This document shows positions 59,600 through 64,000 of a stretch of DNA of 64,000 nucleotides, piece after piece. The stretch is taken from assembly GCF_037893015.1 (NCBI RefSeq), contig NC_133658.1, positions 140,845,822 through 140,909,821 on the forward strand. The letters run 5' to 3'. This DNA comes from Macrotis lagotis. Lineage: Eukaryota; Chordata; Mammalia; Peramelemorphia; Peramelidae. Under the pieces are notes generated by a model, which did not search any database, was not told where the DNA came from, and saw nothing but the letters and a program-made list of their open reading frames with translations. A program made the translations under genes and the position numbers. Position 1 is the first letter of the stretch, and the number at the start of each line of letters is the position of its first letter.

Positions 59600-60540
59600 C
59601 TGTTTAGCAGTCAATTAAAAGTCCTGTATCTTTACCATGCAGTTATCTAATCCAAATTCCCATGCTCTTAAAAGGTAAGTAGGATTCTATTATGCATCAC
59701 CATGAACTTCCAGAGTCACATTCACCCAGCCTCCCAGTATGGTTTGGCAGTAAGCAGAGCCTACACTGCTCCCATTGACTAGCCCCTTTCCTCTAATACT
59801 TGACCCCCTCAAACAAAAAATTCTCACTCCTTCTCTGGAGCTAGCAGAGTTGTTCCCAGCCAGAAAGATGATTTCTCCCATTCTAATCCCTTCTCTGGCT
59901 ATTTGTATCTATACCTTCTTTCACCTACTCAGACAAAGGTATCTTAGTGAAATGTTTTTTTACTTGGGAGGGGCTAGGTGGTTGATGGATGAATGAAGGA
60001 AAATAACAGCAGAGGAGGTGATCTCCAAGGTTTCTTCTAATGGTCATTCCTTATTCTATACACTAAGATTCCTTCCAGCTGTAACATCCTGTGGCTTTCT
60101 GACTTTCTGAGCTCAATGACCCTGACTTCAACAATAAGACAGTGTTTATTTTCTGAAACTTCTGAACTGTGGAGCAGGCACAAGCTGCACAGTGAGTTTT
60201 GGCTTGGGGAAACATTTCCACCCTCACCTGAAGAGAAATGAGCATCTGTGCTCCTATCCATCATAAATTATTTAGCCTGCTGTTTACTTTCACATTATTT
60301 TCCTTCCCTTTTCATATACTGTTGCTGCCCAGCTTGGTCCTCTGCCACTGACTGATGCTTATTATCACACTTGTGTTGTTTGAGGATGCTACTCTGGGGA
60401 CCCTCCTCTTTGTAAAGTGGCACCAGGAAGAGTATTCATGATAATTCTTCAAGATTTCATTTATCCCATGTTTCTTCAATGTGCACAATTCAGAAAATGG
60501 TGCAGATGCCTTCTCATGTTGTTTAGTTCTTAGTCATGAT
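59600..60540. other. unassigned stretch
   Basis: No gene or repeat recognised. Confidence 0.35.
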
Positions 60541-60559
60541 CTCCTATAAATCTGTAGAA

Positions 60560-60710
60560 GATGAACTCAATTCTAGTGCCTTCCTTCTGTTGATTACTTT
60601 CGATTTATCCTATATAAAGCTCACTCTTACTTTTAAATATATTTTTTCATGTTGTCATCTGCATTATATTTTAAATTCCTTTAGGGCAGGGACCATCTTT
60701 TGCCTTTTTT
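60560..60710 (+). mobile_element. L2 3' end fragment
   Basis: ctagtgccttccttctgttg, attactttcgatttatcc and agggcagggaccatcttttg are the known end of L2. Confidence 0.75.
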
Positions 60711-60724
60711 TTTGAAACCCCAAT

Positions 60725-60770
60725 GCATATATATACATACATATACACATACATACATATATATATATAT

Positions 60771-60862
<92 letters not shown>
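60725..60862 (+). repeat. compound TA/CA microsatellite
   Basis: (catata)n, then about 16 CA units, then about 27 TA units. Alternating purine-pyrimidine throughout. Confidence 0.96.
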
Positions 60863-60865
<3 letters not shown>

Positions 60866-60870
60866 CTGAT

Positions 60871-60978
60871 GGGGTGGCTAGGTGGTGCAGTGAATAGAGC
60901 ACCGGCCCTGGAGTCAGGAGTACCTGAGTTCAAATTCAGCTTCAGACACTTAATAATTGTGTAGCTGTGTGACCTGGA
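60871..60978 (+). mobile_element. type-1 SINE, 3'-truncated
   Basis: tggggtggctaggtggtgca to gtagctgtgtgacctgga. The A-tail end is missing. Confidence 0.88.
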
Positions 60979-61034
60979 GGATTCCAAGGTTTTTTAAACA
61001 CTCCAGGTGAACCAATGCAGCACTCAAACCATCT

Positions 61035-61182
61035 ATCATTATCCCCATTATTACCTCATTTTACAGATTTTAAAAAAAATCTGGGGCATGGGAAAGTGAA
61101 GTGATTTGTTCTTACTCCTATAACTATTAAGAGTCAGAGAGAGGAATCTTTTGATTCTGAGTCCAGAGACTCTATTAGCATA
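61035..61182 (-). repeat. MIR, antisense, decayed
   Basis: ttacctcattttacagattt, then gtgaagtgatttgttc and gattctgagtccagagactc. Confidence 0.5.
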
Positions 61183-61662
61183 TATTGATACGAATACTTA
61201 GGAAGTCAAGGAAAGCTGCAATCCAATAAAAAAAACCAGAGAGTGTACTGGATTCTGAGTCTTTGGTCTCTAGAGAAGAGGCATGAATTTCAGGCATGAA
61301 TATTCTGAACTTTTCACCAAACAGCAAAACCTTCAAGTGGGCATTTTGTACTATGAGAACCCCATAAATAGTTATGAGGACAGTGTGGGTTGGACTGGAT
61401 CAAAATGCCTACATTGTACAATAATCTAGAGGGCAAGCCTAAACCCTAAGTATAATTGGGAAATACTTAAAATATAAAAATACAATAGAGCATAGATAAT
61501 GTTATTATGTAGTTTTGTACTTTAAGATTCAGATTTACTCTTTACTGGCTAGTTTTTGGTGTTTCTCCCTGTCTCTTCATCCCAATGGGGTTAGAGGAAG
61601 AGCCTAGACCCCATTATTTCATTTATGTATAAAACTTTTGGTGTGGAAACTTCATCTACCAA
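61183..61662. other. unassigned stretch
   Basis: About 480 bp without a recognised feature. Confidence 0.35.
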
Positions 61663-61676
61663 TGCATTAACTTTTT

Positions 61677-61825
61677 TTTTAGGTTTTTTGCAAGGCAAAC
61701 AAGGTTAAGTGTCTTGCCCATGGCCAGACAGCTAGGTAATTATTAAGTATATGAGACTGGATTTGAACCCAGGTACTCCTGACTCCAAGGCCGGTGCTTT
61801 ATCCAGTATGCCATCTAGCCGCCCC
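61677..61825 (-). mobile_element. type-1 SINE
   Basis: Full-length antisense with a perfect 14-bp target duplication tgcattaacttttt (61663-61676 and 61826-61839). Confidence 0.96.
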
Positions 61826-62245
61826 TGCATTAACTTTTTTAAAAAATTTTTCATGGATTTATTTGTTGGGTGCATGCTACAACTTCCCCAAAGTGTCTCA
61901 GGTGGCACTGCAGACAGATTAGCAAAGTTACTTTGGAATAAGCCTGTCAGAAGTACAGAGGAATAGGGTTAAAATTTATAATAAGCAAAGGAGTAGGGTT
62001 AAAATCTATAATAACTAAGTAAACACAACTTTTTAAAATTATCTAAAATTTATAACCAGAGTTAAGTGATTCGATCTTGTTCATAAGTAGCCAATCAGAG
62101 GCAGGATTTGGACCTAAGTGTTCCTTATGCTCAGAACAATTTTTTTCTCTCTACAACATCAAGTTTTTTCTATTTTTGTCATTATAGAATATTTAACTCA
62201 TGACTTTGGTTTCCATTTTTTGATAGAATACCTGAATCTTTCTCT

Positions 62246-62263
62246 TCCCCCCCCCCCCCCCCC
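62246..62263 (+). repeat. poly-C run
   Basis: Seventeen or more consecutive C; assembly length here may be unreliable. Confidence 0.95.
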
Positions 62264-62714
62264 AATAGCTATGTGTGACTATGAGAGCTGGACTACAAGA
62301 AAAGCTGAGCACCAAACAATGCTTTTGAATTGTGGTTCTGGAGATGACTTTTGAGAGTCCCTTGGAAAGCAAGAAGGTTGGGGAAGGTAGAAACAAGGGT
62401 AGATTATAGCAGGAACTTGCTTGAATTCTCCCAAATTCTCCACACAATTATAAAATAATGCCTCAAAATGAATTCTGCAGCAGCAACACTAACAAAAGGA
62501 TGGGGTGAAACAGGTTTCTGGCACAAGACAACTTAAAAGGTTGGCAAAAAAAGTCTGACTTACTTAGGTAAAAAGGATATACAGTCCAGTGGAAAAAGCA
62601 TCCAAGCAAATCAGCTACAAGACTCCAAGCCCTGACTTGAGGACTTCACAGCCCCACTGCAACAGGGAGACCCCATACATCTGGTGCAAGAAGTTTGAGA
62701 CAATGCCCTTTCTA

Positions 62715-62880
62715 CTTGAGGGGCAAGAATTGGAGTCAAAGGGCCTGGTTTCAATTTCCACTTCTGCCAAATACTACTTGAGTGACAAGTCACTTAAGTT
62801 CTGAGGACTTCATCTGAAAATAAGGGAGATCAACTAGTTGATCTCTGAGATTTCCCTCTAGCTCTAACACTATGACTTAT
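62715..62880 (+). repeat. MIR, sense
   Basis: gagtcaaagggcctggtttc, acttgagtgacaagtcactt and gagatttccctctagctcta. Confidence 0.72.
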
Positions 62881-63524
62881 GGTCCTATCCATCACTGAAA
62901 GACACTGAATGATCAAATCACTATTAATTAGGGAAATACCAATTAAAGCAATTCTAAAATCCTGCCATCTCCACATTCAAGAGAATGACATGGATGATAA
63001 ATAGGGAAAATGATCAATGCTAGAGGAATCTGTAAGAAAATAGATTCATTCCTGTGAATGAATACAATGATTAAAGAAAGTAAACTATCCATACTTCTTG
63101 ACCTAATAATGTCACTGGTAGGCCTCAACCAAAAGAGCAAAAATTTTTACAAATTATTTACAAATTTGCAATTATTTATAAAAATATAACTTTAAAAAAT
63201 ATAAGAACTTTGATCAATAAGATCATCAATCTTGATTTCAGAGGGCCATTGTCCTCTTTCCTCTTGGCAGAGAAGTGGCAGACTATAGGTGGGGAATGGG
63301 TCATATGTTGTCAGACATGGTCAGCATGTTGAATTGTTTTGATTAACTGTACTTTCTTATTATCAGAGAGAATTCTAATAAGGGAGATAAATGGGAAGTG
63401 AAATAATGTTTAAGAAACATCAATAAAATATTTTTTTAAAAAGAAATGAAAGCCTTTTATGAAAGAAGTGAAAGCTATATGTAAGTAGCATGTACACTAT
63501 GTAATAACCCAAATTCCTAAAATG

Positions 63525-63722
63525 CTTTAATATATGACAAGCACTTTCATCATTTACAACCCTGAGATGTATATAATACAGATATCTTCATTACCTTTAT
63601 TCTATAAATGAAGACATTGACTTTCAGAGAGGCAAAAAAAATTTGCTTAAAATCATAGAATTGGCAAATACCAGAACCAGTATTCAAACCCATGACTCTT
63701 CATCCAAGTTTAGCATTCTTTC
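63525..63722 (-). repeat. MIR, antisense
   Basis: caagcactttcatcatttac, ttctataaatgaagacattg and ccagtattcaaacccatgac. Confidence 0.68.
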
Positions 63723-63724
63723 TG

Positions 63725-64000
63725 CTATCTTTCAGTCACTGCAAAACTTTTTGCATCTATCCCTTCTTTTCTTCTTCTATCACCACTACCTTAGTTGAGA
63801 TATTACCATGTGGATTATTAGGGCAGCTTCCCACTGTCCTCCTGCCTCCTCCACTCTCTCCAGAATTCTTCCAGAGTCCCCTTTCTAACCTTGCTTTGAT
63901 CTTGTCATTCTCCCATTCAAAGATGGGTCTTCAGTGTCTATTGAATAAATATCACTCTCTTTGATATGGCATTCAAGGACTGCTGCAATCTACCTACCTT
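63725..64000 (+). repeat. L2-like fragment, uncertain
   Basis: cttgtcattctcccattcaa and ttgatatggcattcaaggac resemble the coding end of L2-type repeats. It is cut by the window end. Confidence 0.35.

Noticed and set aside
60681-60987. Long open frames through the TA/CA tract
   Set aside because: They only translate alternating dinucleotides into IY/CV/TH runs. Low-complexity artefact.

Overview
The window looks like marsupial DNA, most likely from an Australian lineage. The main reason is a very abundant tRNA-derived SINE whose sense strand begins ggggcagctaggtggc and ends gccttgcaaaaa. It is close to what I remember as WSINE1, but the family name is from memory. Further support comes from marsupial-type L1/HAL1 copies, RTE/BovB-like and L2/L3 LINEs, hAT MITEs, and AT-rich DNA with long CA, GA, TA and GATA tracts. 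I recognise no functional host gene or exon. The only host gene sequence is a broken retrocopy of ribosomal protein L9 at 25.4-26.1 kb. In the entries, 'type-1 SINE' means the family above. 'Type-2 SINE' means a related tRNA/CORE-type SINE whose 3' body contains tttggggttttcttggc when read on the antisense strand.

Layout. 0.5-1.1 kb: short antisense L1 tail with a perfect target duplication. 3.3-6.7 kb: two antisense RTE/BovB-like fragments with SINE insertions. 8.8-9.4 kb: LTR-like fossil. 12.0-14.2 kb: old antisense HAL1 (ORF1-only L1 derivative). 18.6-23.9 kb: old sense L1 (5' UTR, ORF1, start of ORF2) split by two SINEs and by two antisense L1 tails, one with recognisable RT and Cys-rich regions. 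24.4-25.4 kb: hAT MITE, SINEs, and a short inverted copy of an L1/L1 fossil junction also found at 23.3 kb. 25.4-26.1 kb: RPL9 retrocopy. 26.9-29.0 kb: two SINE dimers with the same order and junction. 31-33.9 kb: hAT MITEs and MIRs. 38.0-40.8 kb: sense L2 with endonuclease and RT traces and its 3' end. 44.5-45.3 kb: pogo/Tigger-like fragment with transposase DNA-binding domains only. 47.3-50.2 kb: RTE trace, then an L3/CR1 copy split by an LTR-like fossil. 52.36-55.62 kb: the youngest large element, a full-length HAL1-like retrotransposon with L1-type 5' UTR, 295-codon ORF1, no ORF2 and a 13-14 bp target duplication. 56.0-56.4 kb: GATA tract. 56.5-64 kb: SINEs, simple repeats and MIRs.

The most interesting region is the 3' tail of the 52-55 kb HAL1. 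It carries three antisense SINE-derived segments that the older HAL1 copy at 12-14 kb lacks at the matching places. Two of them differ from the SINE consensus mainly by A-to-G changes on the transcript strand, often after a T, which resembles ADAR-type RNA editing fixed by retrotransposition. All alignments were made by eye, so counts and edges are approximate.
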